The translations under genes were made by a program, and so were the position numbers. The notes below the pieces were generated by a model. It made no database searches. It was not told where the DNA came from and worked only from the letters and a program-made list of their open reading frames with translations. Shown here in pieces: positions 22,996 through 33,631 of a stretch of DNA of 64,000 bases. The DNA lies in assembly GCA_007115705.1 (NCBI GenBank), contig QXEO01001040.1, forward strand, positions 1 through 64,000, given 5' to 3'. This DNA is from Dactylis glomerata (taxonomy: Eukaryota; Streptophyta; Magnoliopsida; Poales; Poaceae). Numbering within the stretch: position 1 is the stretch's first letter; each line of letters opens with the position of its first letter.

Positions 22996-24858
22996 GAAAG
23001 CGAGCTCACGAGCTTCCTCCGTGAGAATCGGGATATCTTTGCATGGTCTACTTCAGACCTGCAAGGTGTGCCGAGGGAGCTGGCTGAGCACGCACTGCAT
23101 GTAAGGCCGGATGCTAAGCCGGTAAAGCAGCCGCTCCGGCGGAATGCGGATGATAGGAGGAAGGCAATATGGGAGGAAGTGGCCAGGCTCCTAGCCTCCG
23201 GCTTTATCAAGGAAGTATTGCATCCGGATTGGGTGTCTAATCCGGTTTTGGTGGAAAAGAAGAAGGATGAGCCCGCCATAGTAAAAGTGTGGCGGATGTG
23301 TGTTGATTACACCAACTTGAACAAGGCATACCCTAAAGATCCATTCCCGCTCCCTCGGATCGATCAAGTGATTGATTCCACAGATGGATGCGAACTATTA
23401 TCATTTGTAGATGCCTATTCTGGTTTCCACCAGATCCCTTTGTATGAGCCGGATCAAATAAAGACATCCTTTATTACCCCGTACGGGGCTTATTGCTATC
23501 TCACTATGCCATTCGGTCTAAGAAATGCCGGCGCAACGTACCAAAGGTGTATGCAAAAATGTTTGCACGATCAAATAGATAAAAATGTCCAGGTATATGT
23601 CGACGATGTCGTCATAAAGACCAAGGATAGTAAAACTCTCATAGATGATCTCCAGGAAACCTTCGCAAACCTGAGGAGGTTCCGGATGAAGTTAAATCCG
23701 GCTAAGTGTACGTTCGGTGTGCCGGCAGGCAAGTTGCTCGGTTTCCTTGTTTCCAGCCGGGGTATTGAGGTGAATCCCGGCAAGATTCGTGCCATAGAAA
23801 GAATGAAGCCGCCGACAGATTTGAAAGAAGTACAGAAGTTCACTGGGTGCCTCGCATCCCTGAGCCATTTCATAAGTCGGCTGGGAGAAAAAGCTTTGCC
23901 GTTATATCAATTGATGAAGAAGTCCGACACATTTGTCTGGACAGCACAAGCAGATGCAGCTTTCCAGGAATTGAAACAGATGTTGTCAACAGCGCCGGTA
24001 TTGGCGTCTCCAATGCCCCGGGAGCCGATGTTGCTCTATATAGCGGCAACCAACAGGGTTGTCAGTGCAGTGGTAGTAGTGGAGCGAGAGGAGGGAGGCA
24101 AAACCGTGCAGCGGCCGGTATATTATCTGAGTGAAGTTCTCTCCACCTCAAAGCAAAACTACCCACACTATCAAAAGATGACTTATGGTGTCTATATGGC
24201 GGCCAAGAAGCTCAAGCATTACTTTCAAGAGCATCCAATCCGGGTAGTGGCCAAGGCCCCTATCTCGGAGATCATTGGCAATAAAGATGCCAGTGGCAGA
24301 ATAGCCAAGTGGGCAATAGAGTTGTCGCCATATACTCCTGAATATGACAAGAGAGATACAATCAAGTCCCAGGTGTTGGCTGATTTCTTTATTGACTGGG
24401 CCGAGATACAATATGAGCCACCCTTGCCAGATGCAAATTATTGGAGGATGCATTTCGACGGTTCCAAGACAATACATGGCCTGGGTGCCGGCATAGTTCT
24501 CAGTTCACCAAAGAATGACCAATTGAGATATGTCCTGCAGATTCATTTTGCAGCATCAAATAATGTGGCGGAATATGAGGCACTGGTGCATGGCCTGAAG
24601 GTGTCTAAGGACATAGGAATACGCCGGATTATGTGTTTCGGTGATTCTGACTTAGTGATTCAGCAATGTTCCAGTATATGGGATGCGCATGATGCAAATA
24701 TGGGATCCTACCGTTTCCTGGTGCAGCAGTTAAGTGGTTACTTCGAAGGTTGTGAGTTCCGGCATGTTCCCCGGGCTCAGAACGAAGCAGCGATGCATTG
24801 TCCAAGCTGGGATCTTCCAGAGATTCAATCCCGCCCGGCATTTCATTGGAGCATCTGA
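22996..24858 (+). pseudogene. RT and double RNase H of element C
   Basis: RT motifs run in order: DWVSNPVLVEKKK, CVDYTNLNKAYPKD, FVDAYSGFHQI, FGLRNAGATYQR and YVDD at 23596-23607. The first RNase H (from about 24,020) is degenerate, with LLYIAATNRVVSAVVVV lacking the usual catalytic Asp. A second RNase H follows with FDGSKTIHGLGAGIVL, NVAEYEALVHGL and FGDSDLVIQQ. This swap of RNase H use is typical of the Tat lineage. A one-base deletion near 24,790 shifts the end of the second RNase H out of frame, so the apparent stop at 24858 is false. Confidence 0.92.
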
Positions 24859-26480
24859 GGAAGCCGTCAATCAAGCCCTCGCCGGAGTCATCTTCCATCT
24901 ATGTCCCGCCGAGTCCGGAGGATGCAGTTCCAATGGAGATAGATGCCGGAGCCAGGTTAGATAACCCGGGGACTGTTTTCTCAGTCCCGGGGACTGGACC
25001 GACATATGCGGTGAGTGCAGTATTCCGGAGCAGAACTAGGGGCAAGGGTAAAATGTACCAAGAGGTTGTGCCGGTATACCCAGGGACTGCTCCGGCATAC
25101 CCGGGGACTGATCCCTCAGTCCCGGGGACTTCGCAGCCCATGGAGATCGATTATGTGTCGGTCGAAATGATGGAGATAGATCATGCAGTGTTCACTGTCA
25201 GGGAAGTGCCTTCATGGGCACGTCCTATCATGGATTTCTTGGTGGATGGTCAAATACCGGCGGATGAAACCGAGGCACGCCGGGTTGCAAGGAGATCCAA
25301 AGGATATACCATCATAAACAAAGAAATATACAAAAGAAGTGTCACCGGAGTATTGCAGAAATGTGTCGAATCTGCGGAAGGCCTGGAGATGCTCCGGGAA
25401 ATTCATCAGGGGGAGTGTGGTCACCACGCTTCATCCAGAGCATTGGTGGCAAAGGTATTCCGGCATGTCTTCTATTGGCCGACGGCACTGCAAGAAGCAG
25501 AAGATTTGGTCCGGAAATGCAATGGCTGTCAAAGATATGCCCACCAGATTCATCAGCCAGCATCTGCCTTGAAGACTATCCCGATAACCTGGCCCTTTGC
25601 TGTTTGGGGCCTGGATATGGTCGGGGCTTTTAAGCCGGCCAGAGGAAAGATGACCCATATCTTGGTCATGGTGGACAAATTCACCAAGTGGATAGAAGTA
25701 AAGCCCATAAGCAAGTGTGATGGACACACGGCAGTGAAATTCCTAAAAGATATAATCTTGAGATATGGTGTTCCCCATGGCATCATCACTGACAATGGGT
25801 CGAACTTTGCCCAAGGGCCATTCGCCAGATTTTGTGAGGAAGTGGGAATCCGGCTGGACATTGCGTCGGTCGCTCACCCTTGTACCAATGGCCAAGTAGA
25901 GAGGTCAAATGGACTAGTGTTGTCCGGCATAAAACCTCGGCTGATAGAGCCATTGGAGAAAACTCCAGGATGTTGGCCAGATGAATTGCCAGCAGTGCTT
26001 TGGAGTTTAAGGACAACTCCGAATAGGTCAACAGGCTATACACCATTTTTCCTTGTGTATGGAGCAGAAGCTGTGCTTCCAACAGATGTAATACATGATG
26101 CACCAAGAGTGGTGCTATATACTGAGGAAGAGGCTAAAGAAGCCAGGGAAAACGATGTTGATCTGCTAGAGGAAGCAAGAGAAATAACTCTGTCAAGAAC
26201 AGCAGTATATCAGCAGAACCTCAGACGCTATCATGCACAGAAGGTGAATCCAAGGAGGTTCAAAGAGGGAGATCTAGTACTCCGGCTAAGGCAAGGCACA
26301 GAGGGCCGGCATAAGTTAACTCCTCCGTGGGAGGGGCCATTCATTGTGAGCAGAGCTCTGCACAATGATGCCTATTATCTTATAGATGCGCAGGCCCCCA
26401 AGAAGGACAAGGCGGACAGGTCCGGAGAAGAAACCAAGCGACCATGGAGCATAGCCCTACTCCGTCCCTTTTACTCCTGA
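24798..26480 (+). CDS. Integrase of element C
   Basis: After the frameshift the frame runs open to TGA at 26478-26480. A linker of about 160 codons contains repeated PGT units (VPGTGPTY, YPGTAPAYPGTD, VPGTSQ) and three MEID words. The zinc region (GECGHHASSR, then CNGCQRY) and the catalytic core (LDMVGAF, ITDNGSNF, NGQVERSNG give the D, D and E) follow. The C-terminal module has FKEGDLVLRLRQG and PPWEGPFIV. All catalytic residues I can see are present, so this is the best-preserved integrase in the window, although it is not translated in frame with RT. Confidence 0.92.
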   Translation: MSKLGSSRDSIPPGISLEHLRKPSIKPSPESSSIYVPPSPEDAVPMEIDAGARLDNPGTVFSVPGTGPTYAVSAVFRSRTRGKGKMYQEVVPVYPGTAPAYPGTDPSVPGTSQPMEIDYVSVEMMEIDHAVFTVREVPSWARPIMDFLVDGQIPADETEARRVARRSKGYTIINKEIYKRSVTGVLQKCVESAEGLEMLREIHQGECGHHASSRALVAKVFRHVFYWPTALQEAEDLVRKCNGCQRYAHQIHQPASALKTIPITWPFAVWGLDMVGAFKPARGKMTHILVMVDKFTKWIEVKPISKCDGHTAVKFLKDIILRYGVPHGIITDNGSNFAQGPFARFCEEVGIRLDIASVAHPCTNGQVERSNGLVLSGIKPRLIEPLEKTPGCWPDELPAVLWSLRTTPNRSTGYTPFFLVYGAEAVLPTDVIHDAPRVVLYTEEEAKEARENDVDLLEEAREITLSRTAVYQQNLRRYHAQKVNPRRFKEGDLVLRLRQGTEGRHKLTPPWEGPFIVSRALHNDAYYLIDAQAPKKDKADRSGEETKRPWSIALLRPFYS

Positions 26481-27131
26481 GCAGCACAATGTATGTATTT
26501 CCATATTTTGCTTTGTGTGCCGGCGCTTTATGCCGGCACAAGACTAATGAATGAAATGTCGGCATCCCGAAGAGATCGGGCACTGCCTCCGAGATATATC
26601 GTTGTTTATTTTCAGTTCTTGTTTGTATGCCGGCTGGCTTGATTTGAATATTTCCTATGTCGGCCTAGTAATGTGTCGGCACCAAAGGCCGCTCTTCGAC
26701 TCAGCTGCTGTCCGAAACCCGGCTTCATGGCTAGCAAGAGTAGATGCCGGAGATTGTCTACACATGGAAAATGGCTAAGGAAATGTAAAGCAAGTGAACC
26801 GACATTTATGTTGTTGCTAAAGTTAAAACTTGAAATGTCGGATGATTTGAAGTCTAAGTTTCAGAGTTGAAGTACTGTATGTTTAATGAAGCAACCTTGA
26901 GACTCATACGTCGAAAGCCAAAAAAGGTAGACAAGTAGCCAAGGTTGTGAAGTTGAGGAAACAGGAAAACAAACTCGGTGACTTAGCCAAAAGATGATCC
27001 AGCATTCATAATCAAGCAAACCAAGTTAAAACTTGTTCAGCTAGCAAACTTAAGGGAAATAGAGTATATATTACATCTGCACCCGGCATACCGGGGATCT
27101 GATAAACCTTAAAGTTTTTGGTACGGCAAAG
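26481..27131. other. Convergent spacer of element C
   Basis: This 650 bp gap lies between the integrase stop (plus strand) and the stop of the antisense gene (minus strand), so the two transcripts end tail to tail here. Words such as aatgaatgaaatg near 26,545 could serve as poly(A) signals. No ORF is supported. Confidence 0.6.
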
Positions 27132-30100
27132 TTAAGAAGCAGGGGCAGAAGCAGAGCCGCCGGCTGGTGGAGCTGTAGCAGTGGAAATGTCGGCTTCAGG
27201 AGTGCCGGACCCAACAGATGGAATGGAGCCATCACCTCCGCCCGGGACAGATGCCTGTTCCAGAGCATCAGTGCCGGCCTCTTCAGCTTCCTCTTCGTCT
27301 TGGCTGGAATCGGAGCCCTCAGCATCAGCAGCATCCTTGGCATCGTCTGCTGTCTTCTCCGGCTCGCGGATGTCCCGGACAAAAGCATCGGTGTCGGCAT
27401 AGTCCACATAACTGTGGGCCAGTTCCCGCCGACGCCGGATGTGTTCCGGATCCGTGGTCTAGATAGATCCTTCGCGCACAGTGCGCAAAGTCTCCAGATC
27501 AGCTTTTTCATACCAAGAGAGGAAGTAGGTGAGAGCTTCATCAGCTCCCACCCGGGCGCCGGAATCCCGCCATTCCCGGAGGCGAACCTTGGCGAGCTGC
27601 AGATCATTGCCGAGGTCGACGGGGTCAGTGGGGGTCCTTTGCCCCGGCCAAAGGGCAGAATATGCCTCCTGGGCGCCAAGAAAAAGTTCTTCCGTGTAGA
27701 GGGTCATGGCGTTCTTCCGGGATTGAAAGGCCAGCAATTGTTCCGACATGTCCCAATTGGCCGAGTCAACCGGAACACCCCAGTTCTCTCGATCCAACTG
27801 CAGAGCCCTCTCAACGTCTTCGACGGAAGCGGGAAACATGTCTGGGAAATAGAAATAATGTTAGCAAGAGGAGAATATGTCGGCATAGGTTATGCCAGAA
27901 AGGATCATGATATGTCGGGCAGGATAAGGAAAAAGGATTTGAAGCTTACCGGCGAGGTCGGCATTGAGCTGTGCAACTGTAACTTCCCATTTAGTTGCCT
28001 GCTCCTTCAAGCTAGACAATTCGGCATGGGCATTGGAGGCATCAGTCTCGGAGGTGACAAGCAGCTCCTGGGCTTTTTTGAGTTGGCCCTCCCTCTGCTC
28101 CTTCTCCTCCAGAAGCTCGGCAATCCGGCCCTTCAACTGCTCTATCTCGACCTTGTGGGCGGCATCCCGGTCGTCCAGTTGCTTGGCCACATCCACTAAG
28201 GACGTACAGTCCTGGTGGTGTGCCTCCAGTGCAGCTTTATCATCTGAAAAGATTTGAAGTCGACATAATGTGAAGATAGAAAACATAGACAAGAGATAAA
28301 GGATTTGAAGTATAAAGTGTATATTTGGGTGACAGCATGACCCGGCATACCTGTCAGCTCCTTCACCCTCTTGACAAGCTCGGTGACTTGGGCTTCGGCA
28401 CCAGCTGCGATATGACAGTAAAAGGTTATGTGTCGGCATATTAAGGTGTGCCGGCAAAAGGTGTATGAAGAAAAAAAAGAAGGCAAGGCATCTGGCATAT
28501 ATGTCGGATGAGTTTACCTTTCTGGCGCAGTTCCAACAGAAGCTTGCTATGTGCGTCAGATAACTTTCGGTGCTCGCACACCAAGTCGTGGAACATGTCG
28601 GCACGTGTGTTGTTCATGCGCTGCAAAAGTGTTAGGATTTGAAAGGTTATGAGAAAAGTCTAGCAGGCCAGCACAATTGAAGATTGTACGAAGTATTCAT
28701 GCTGTTGAAGACCCGGCACAGGTGCTGCGCGCCTATCCCGGCCCTCGGTGACTAGGATTTGAAGCTCGAATCGAGCTTATATCTCGGTCAAGAGGATTTG
28801 AAAAATAATTAAGATGTGAAATAGATAAAGACCCGGCACAGGTGCTGCGCACCTATCCCGGCTCTCGGTGACTAGGATTTGAAGCTCGAATCGAGCTCAT
28901 ATATCGGCAGTTAATTTGAGAACAGCTAACTAAAAGAGTATTGGAAAATCCCGGATGTCCGTATCCCGGACAGCCGACATTTTTGGGGATTGGGGATATG
29001 TATACAGATAAAAAAGACTTACGTTGGTGGCATCGGCCAGGCGATGAAGTCTTTGCTGGAGACTGAGGAGTTCGCAGGCAATTGGAATGGGCTTCGCGGC
29101 CAGGATATCAGATGGATCGCCAGTAGCCGAAGCTTCGGCCAATTTCTTGCTCCTGGAGTCGGCAGTGTCCATGCTGTCAGCCTCATTCCACCTGACACAG
29201 TGCTCTTTAAGAGACCCAAGGCTCTGGTCACTTTTCGTCTCCAGGGAGACGCGGCCCTCAAGTTCCGGCGTGTCGAAGAAGCTGGGCCGGTAGCCAGGCC
29301 GGGTTGCTGCCCTGCCAAGATGCAGGGCCAGGGCAGAGCTGGGCCGGGACGCTGCTTTAGAGGGAGCAGTGGCGGCGGATGGTGTGCCGGACTTGGTCGG
29401 CCGGATCTTGAGAGTGCCGGACTTGACCGGGGCAGAGGTCTTGTCCGGGATGGAGGTCTTGGCCGAGGCAGCGGTCTTGGCTGGTGCTGGAGTATTCTCA
29501 GCAGAGGGAGTCTTGGGTGCGGGTTGTTCCGGCGCGGCCGGTGCAGCTTGGCCAGCAGAGGCAGGTTTCGGAGTAGTCCGGACTTCCGGCACTGCAGGGC
29601 CTTTTCCTTTGATATCTGTGCCGGCGCTCCTATTGCTTGCGCCGGCATCCTCAGTAGTCCCGGCGCCGCTGATGGGCGCGCCGGAGTCTGGGGCATCTTG
29701 TTGGGCTCCTGTGTCCATATGGACATCAGAAGCTGGAGGTTCCTATTGAGCCCCCGAGTCCATGTGGACGTCGGGGGCAGAGTTGTCTTGCTCCGGCGGA
29801 GGATCGTCCTTCGCCGGGGAGGTAGGTCTATCGGGCGCAGGCGAAGATGCCGGCGCCGGGGAGGTCGTGTGACTTGCAGATGGTATGTCAGAGGTGGCAG
29901 TTTCCGCCGGCTTGGTAACCTTCGGGCCACCACTCGAGCCAGAAGCTTGTTCCGGCGCAAGAGGGGCCCTGAAAGAGAGAAAACACCAAGTCAATAATCA
30001 AAGCAAGAGATATGTCGGAGGAAATACAAAGAAAAGAAACTTACCCCGAGGCAACAGGCCTCTGTTTCTTCGGAATAGGCACGCCAACCTTCTGCCTCTT

Positions 30101-31626
30101 CTGTTGCTGAGGTGTGTCGGGCTGGGGCTTCACGCCTCGCTTCTGGCCGGCACGTCCACCGGTGGAAGGAGGTCCCTAGTTCAGAGGGGCAGCGTCGACA
30201 ACCATGTCGTCCGGGATAGCTGAGGACGGCATTGGAAAGGCGTAAGCAACAGGTGTTTCTGGAAAAGCATAAGCAAGAGGTGTCGAGCAGATAAACGTCT
30301 GGCAGTCTTCATCGGAGTCATCATCACTCCGGTCTTGAGTGAAATGCCGGGATGAAGAGGCCTTACCCGCGGCAGAGGCAGCACGGGTGTTCCGGGGCAG
30401 CTTGTCCCAATGATCCGGATCTTCAACATCCGCAGCAGTGCGGTCTGCCGCGATCTGGATCCGGGAGTTCTCCATACTCTGGAAGCTGAACTTCTGCATA
30501 ATGCAAAGAAAATGGATCAGAAGCAAGAAATATGCCGGTGCAAGAAGTATGTCGGATCAAGCATTATAAGTATGTCGGCATATAACAATATCTCGGGCCA
30601 TGCATAATAAGTGTCTATATGCCGGACAAGAGAGAATGTATTGGCCGAGGTATTTACCGTTGGGGCGGGCCGATCCCGGCTGTATGGTTCTAGCCCCCAG
30701 GCAAAGGTGGCCTGAGAGGACTTGCAGACGTCCTTGATCCGCCGCAGAATGTCGGCCGGAGTCAGCTTGTGTGTAGAATGCCGGGTGGGGTCCATGGGCC
30801 CGCTCATCTGGCAGATTTTATGTGACCGGCGCTGCAGAGGAGAGACGCGCCGGCTGATAAAGCATGCCACTAGATCTTGAGGGGTAAGGCCGGCATCCCG
30901 GAGCTCGCCCTTAACCCGGTGGAGCACGTTCACCGGCATCACCGAGTTCTTCGGGTTGTAGGTCCAATTCTTCATAGCCAAGGGTGGCTCGTCCACAAAT
31001 GGCGGCAGGTTGAGCAGATCCACGTCGATGGTGTTCTTGACGTAGAAGAAGCTTTTCTGCCACTTCTTGCAAGATTCGAGGAGTTCCACCTTGGGGAAGT
31101 CCGAGCCCTTCCGGGACATGATGGTGGCCGCGGCACAAAGGGTCATGGGGCGGTCCTTCTTCTCCTGGGCCGTCTCCGGCGGGTCATCCTTGCTCCGGGG
31201 CGGCTCTTGGATGACTTGCTTCCGTAGTTGAAAGTACTTCGCCCAGGCTTGGGAGAAGGGCTCTATGCCGGCGAAGCCTTCGCAGAATGCGGCGAAGGCG
31301 GAGAGGATCATCACCGCGTTCGCCGGGATGTGGTGAGGTTGCAGGTCGTAGGTGTCGAGGAAGTCCCGGTAGAAGTCCGATGCCGGCAGACCAAAGCCCC
31401 GCTCGAAGTGGGTGATGAAGACGACTCGTTCGCCGGGTTCAGGTGCCGGCGCAGTCTCTCCCGCAGGTAGCCGGCATGCAACACCCTCCGGCACTCTCCT
31501 GGTGGAGGTGACCCAGGATATGTCGGCCGGGGTAACCTCCGACCCCTCCCAGCCGGAGCGTCCTTGGACCCGGGCCGAGTTATCTTCTTCTGAGGCCGAG
31601 GTACCCGTCATGCTTGAGGAAGCCAT
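27132..31626 (-). pseudogene. Seven-exon antisense accessory gene of element C (Transposase_28-like)
   Basis: I can join seven minus-strand exons with GT-AG introns and matching phases: 31626-30658, 30493-30045, 29968-29023, 28620-28518, 28404-28351, 28243-27950 and 27841-27132. The sum is 3525 nt, 1175 codons with the stop. Exon 1 has the putative gypsy-type transposon domain (Pfam Transposase_28, PF04195): RGFGLPASDFYRDFL, then FAAFCEGFAGIEPF and KSFFYVKNT. Exon 3 is Pro/Ala/Ser/Thr-rich. Exon 6 is a coiled coil (VEIEQLKGRIAELLEEKEQR). Exon 7 ends acidic. Three in-frame TAG codons at 30176-30178, 29743-29745 and 27459-27461 break it. Maize Grande carries a comparable antisense gene whose protein is nuclear; the role here is unknown. 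Confidence 0.82.
28710..28915. repeat. Tandem duplication in intron 3 of the antisense gene
   Basis: A block starting gacccggcacaggtgctgcg at 28710 recurs at 28830 (period 120 bp) with a few substitutions over about 85 bp. Both copies contain aggatttgaagctcg. Both lie between exons 3 and 4 of the antisense gene. Confidence 0.8.
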
Positions 31627-32696
31627 CTGGATGGCCGGAACAAGGCGTGAGAGCCGGAGTCCCGTGATGTTAATCCTATCAAGGCCAGAGAAAAGGGGGA
31701 GGTTAGTCTCTCCGGTATACCACTCTCCCAGAAGTTAGCAGGAAAAGGGGATCTACCATCGTAGTTAAAACCGGAAACAAAGCATGGAAATAAGCTCTAC
31801 GCAAGAACATCTGTGAACCATAGAAGAGCTTCTCTGGCAATGCTAATCGAGGCAAGAAGATACTATGAAGAGAAACTTCTAAAGATCTGAGCGCGCAGTG
31901 ATACCGTAACAAGGCTGCGAAAAAGCATGAAAGAGGAAGAACAGAGGATGAACTCACCGAAGCTTGGCCGGCGGCAATGGAGCGGCGGCGAGCGTGCAGA
32001 GGAAGATCCGGTCCTCCTGCAATGTCGCAAAGAGAAGAGGCGGCGGCGGCGTCGTCGACGGGAACGTCGGGCGTCGTCGAGCGTCGGCACCGGCGTGGAG
32101 CAGGACGGCGGCGGTGCTCCTTCGCTGTTCTTCCGTCCGGCGAGGAAGCGCGAGAGGTAGAGGAGCGGAGGAAGAAGAATGCACTGTGGGGGTAAAAAGA
32201 GCAAGTTTACCCCCACCCCCGTATTTATACCGAAGGGGCCAGGGTCGTGGGGATCGTGGCGAGTGTTCCACTACCCCGACCGTTTCTGCGAGAGATCGCC
32301 ACGTGGCGGCACGGAGTGGGGCGGCGGTTACAGTAACCGAGCCACTAGGCAATGATGGCCTGAAGTAAAGGCGCTGTGAACCGTCACGTCGTATGTCCGT
32401 TCATGATAGCAGGGCAGTTGCAAGTTTCGATGCAAACTGTCGGGCTTGGCTTCTCAAGGAAGTCTCGTCATGCCGGAATAACTGCCCGGGGAATATGTTC
32501 CGTCCGGAATACCCCGGGACCGGCCGGAATAACTTTTGGAGAAGAAACAGTAGCCGGTATATGTGCGGATGTCCCAGCATATAATCTAATCATCGGTATA
32601 TAACAATAGAGCCGAGATATAATGAAAAGAAGATGTGTTGAACCTGCCAAGGCCCCTCAGTCAAGACTGGGGGACCTCGACAGCTTCAGGGACTAA
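31627..32696 (-). other. Upstream region of the antisense gene and 3' end of element C
   Basis: This stretch holds the presumed promoter and leader of the antisense gene. A GC-rich leader with CGG-type repeats spans about 31,960-32,160. A possible leader intron runs from a GTGAGT donor at 31957 to an acceptor (ttgatag) near 31,683. Past the TATA box lies non-coding sequence up to the plus-strand 3' LTR. A purine-rich stretch (agactgggggacc) near 32,664-32,676 is a candidate polypurine tract. Confidence 0.55.
32222..32229 (-). promoter_or_regulatory. Putative TATA box of the antisense gene in C
   Basis: On the minus strand the sequence is TATAAATA followed by a C/G-rich stretch, a classic plant TATA context, about 600 bp upstream of the ATG at 31626. 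It supports transcription from a promoter independent of the LTR. Confidence 0.6.
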
Positions 32697-33626
32697 TGTC
32701 GGGGGTGATGACCCCCGGTAGGGTCAAGAGACTAGAAAGATACAAGGACTATGGTTGACTTTATGCCGGATCATCAAGGAAGGGCCTGGCCGGAATATAT
32801 GAGCATCGGCCAGGCCGGCATATTTGTGTATCCCGGCTAATGTCCGGATATACCGGTATAACCGGGATACTTATTGAGGAATGCCGGCATATACATAGAT
32901 ATGCCGGCCTAACTTATATGTTATATCGTGCAGGAGCAGGGTAAGCCGGATTACCCGACCTTCATAGGCCGTTGGTCCGGCATATAGGTCCAGGATATGG
33001 CCAACGGTCATATCCGGGATACATAAGTCAACTAAGGTGTCCTATCCCAACAATCAAGGAGGGATTCTGCCCAGTATGGAGAAGTATCATGTTGACAGGG
33101 TGCACAGTGCTGGTCTACCTACCCACTCTGTGCACAAGTACAGCCCTTACCTCATAGAGGTAAGGTCACAGTTCAAGAGGTACAAGGTACAGGGATGTGG
33201 AGTCCCATCGAGAGCAATCAGGGAGAAAGTCAAGGGTCTCTGCCTTCGTCAGCAAGTCCTATTTGGAGTGTAGTTCGTGTCTTCTGGTCTCTTGTGACCG
33301 TTGTAACCCTGGCCACCACTATATAAGGTGGCACAGGGAGCCCTAGTAGGGGGTTGGTCACTTTGTGTTCCTACACTTAGCAGTTCATCTTCCTCCTCTA
33401 GCAGAGAGGTTGGAAGCACCATTGTTGTATACTCCATCGATCCAGATATATAACCAGTAGAGCAGGAGTACGGGTGTTATCTCCTTACGAGAGCCCCGAA
33501 CCTGGGTAGACCTGTGTTCCTTTCTGTCGTGCTTTTTAGCTCGTTCCCCTCTCCCAAATCCTCCAGCATCTAGTTCGGCCCCCATTTAAGCCATCCCATG
33601 GCATATGTTGTTTCACCACGACGACA
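32697..33626 (+). repeat. 3' LTR of element C
   Basis: It is 930 bp, begins TGTCGGGGGTGATG and ends CACGACGACA. I count eight substitutions against the 5' LTR and no indels. Confidence 0.95.
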
Positions 33627-33631
33627 GTCAA
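33627..33631. repeat. Target-site duplication of element C, right copy
   Basis: gtcaa, identical to 18508-18512. Confidence 0.95.

Larger units (their letters stand above)
18513..33626 (+). mobile_element. Element C: complete Tat-lineage Ty3/gypsy retrotransposon
   Basis: This 15.1 kb element has identical-length LTRs (930 bp), a perfect 5 bp TSD, PBS, gag-protease-RT-RNase H-integrase on the plus strand and a spliced gene on the minus strand before the 3' LTR. A second RNase H domain after RT and an antisense accessory gene are known features of the plant Tat lineage (which includes maize Grande). The coding frame carries four in-frame stops and one frameshift. By eye the LTRs differ at only eight sites, so it is young. 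Confidence 0.95.

Noticed and set aside
28990..29997. Long plus-strand ORF opposite exon 3 of C's antisense gene
   Set aside because: A Gly/Arg-rich shadow typical of the reverse of a GC-rich Pro/Ala exon. The minus strand has matching splice sites and phases and this does not.
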